DNA of 33,091 nucleotides, taken from assembly GCA_016871195.1 (NCBI GenBank), contig VFZN01000022.1, positions 1-33,091 on the forward strand, written 5' to 3'. The stretch is from Acidobacteriota bacterium (lineage in GTDB: Bacteria > Acidobacteriota > Vicinamibacteria > Vicinamibacterales > UBA2999). This document shows, piece by piece, positions 32,476 to 33,091 of this stretch. The position numbers were made by a program, and so were the translations under genes. The notes beneath the pieces were generated by a model. That model was not told the origin of the DNA. It saw only the letters and a program-made list of their open reading frames with translations, and did no database searches. How positions within the stretch are numbered: position 1 is the first letter of the stretch; every line of letters starts with the position of its first letter.

Positions 32476-33091
32476 TCAGACCGACGAGAGGAAGTGACCC
32501 ATCTTCGTCTTCTTGGTCTTCAGATAGTGATGGGTGTTTGACGTGGCGATGATTTCGTGGGGCAGCCGTTCGTTAACGGCGATGCCCTCGCCGGTGAGGC
32601 CTTCGAGCTTCTTGGGGTTGTTGCTCATCAGGCGCACCGACTTGATGCCGAGGTCGCGCAGCATCTCGAGGGCCGGCTCGTAACTGCGCATGTCGGCGGG
32701 GAAGCCGAGGCGTTCGTTGGCTTCGACCGTGTCGGCGCCTCCGTCCTGCAGGGCGTAGGCGCGAATCTTGTTGGCCAGACCGATGCCGCGGCCTTCCTGA
32801 TTGAGATAGATCAGGACGCCACGGCCTTCCTCGGCAATCCGTTCCATGGCGGCGTGCAGCTGCGGTCCGCAGTCGCACCGGGCCGAGTGGAAAATGTCGC
32901 CGGTGACGCAGCTCGAGTGCACACGGATGAGCACATCGTCGCCGCTGCTGATGTCGCCCCTGACCAAGGCGACATGGGTTTCGGTGCCGCGGCGGTTTTC
33001 GTAGACGTGAATCTCGAACTCGCCGTATTCGGTCGGGAGGCGTGAGGATGCGACTTGTGTGACCGGGTCGCGTTGCAGGGCAGTAGTGGCA
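32476..33091 (-). CDS. ribA: GTP cyclohydrolase II (5' end outside window)
   Basis: About 205 residues are visible; the frame stays open to the right edge, so the true start, and whether a RibB domain precedes it, cannot be seen. Zinc cysteines are present in SSCVTGDIFHSARCDCG; EEGRGVLIYLNQEGRGIGLANKIRAYALQ carries the catalytic and GTP-binding residues; MSNNPKKLEGLTG and HYLKTKKTKMGH match the C-terminus. The enzyme opens the imidazole ring of GTP to give the first riboflavin intermediate. First visible gene of the run with dehydrogenase, PTPS-like and methyltransferase genes. Confidence 0.93.
   Translation of the reverse strand, partial: ATTALQRDPVTQVASSRLPTEYGEFEIHVYENRRGTETHVALVRGDISSGDDVLIRVHSSCVTGDIFHSARCDCGPQLHAAMERIAEEGRGVLIYLNQEGRGIGLANKIRAYALQDGGADTVEANERLGFPADMRSYEPALEMLRDLGIKSVRLMSNNPKKLEGLTGEGIAVNERLPHEIIATSNTHHYLKTKKTKMGHFLSSV

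Overview
The window is a GC-rich bacterial chromosome segment with densely packed genes in long same-strand runs. A Gram-negative envelope is implied by an outer-membrane-type barrel protein and several exported proteins. The mix (small secreted protein of the LDGxW-LN type, enediyne-cassette relatives, RoxA-like cytochrome c, many long CDSs) would suit an Acidobacteriota/Vicinamibacteria-like soil organism. That placement is inference; no rRNA or phylogenetic marker was compared.

Layout. (1) 1-931: AT-richer DNA carrying an integron-type gene cassette. A SnoaL-like (SgcJ/EcaC-type) gene on the minus strand lies between two attC-like palindromes, and a 63-bp tandem duplication sits at the window edge. 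(2) 1178-1834: a small secreted protein. (3) 2031-14692, plus strand: a compact polyketide/fatty-acid-like operon. It encodes a hotdog thioesterase, a halogenase-like flavoprotein, a 1998-aa iterative synthase ordered AT-KS-KS(inactive, short)-KR-DH, a stand-alone phosphopantetheinyl transferase, an ACP-ACP-enoyl-reductase fusion, a DUF1702 protein and a fatty-acyl desaturase. (4) 15529-24020, plus strand: two small basic proteins, an ABC1/UbiB-like kinase, a catalase-fold heme protein, a di-heme RoxA-like cytochrome c, an FG-GAP/UnbV-like protein and a UnbU-like membrane protein. (5) 24068-27171, minus strand: TauE/SafE-type transporter, an OmpR-like regulator with a degenerate receiver, a TMEM175-like channel and an outer-membrane barrel protein. 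(6) 27369-33091: housekeeping and other genes, namely a DUF4239-like membrane protein, yaeQ, tadA, tRNA-Ser(CGA), a degenerate receiver-like protein, and a minus-strand set of ribA, an MDR dehydrogenase, a degenerate PTPS and a methyltransferase.

The main point is that regions 3 and 4 together contain relatives of the accessory proteins of the enediyne warhead cassette (thioesterase, DUF1702, UnbV-like, UnbU-like). The canonical single enediyne PKS (KS-AT-ACP-KR-DH-PPTase) is replaced by a permuted, dissociated system: AT is first, a second degenerate KS is present, PPTase and tandem ACPs are separate genes, and a FabL-like reductase is fused to the ACPs. Alongside lie a desaturase, a halogenase-like flavoenzyme and two heme proteins. 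I infer a PUFA/enediyne-like polyene pathway with heavy oxidative tailoring; the product is not known.
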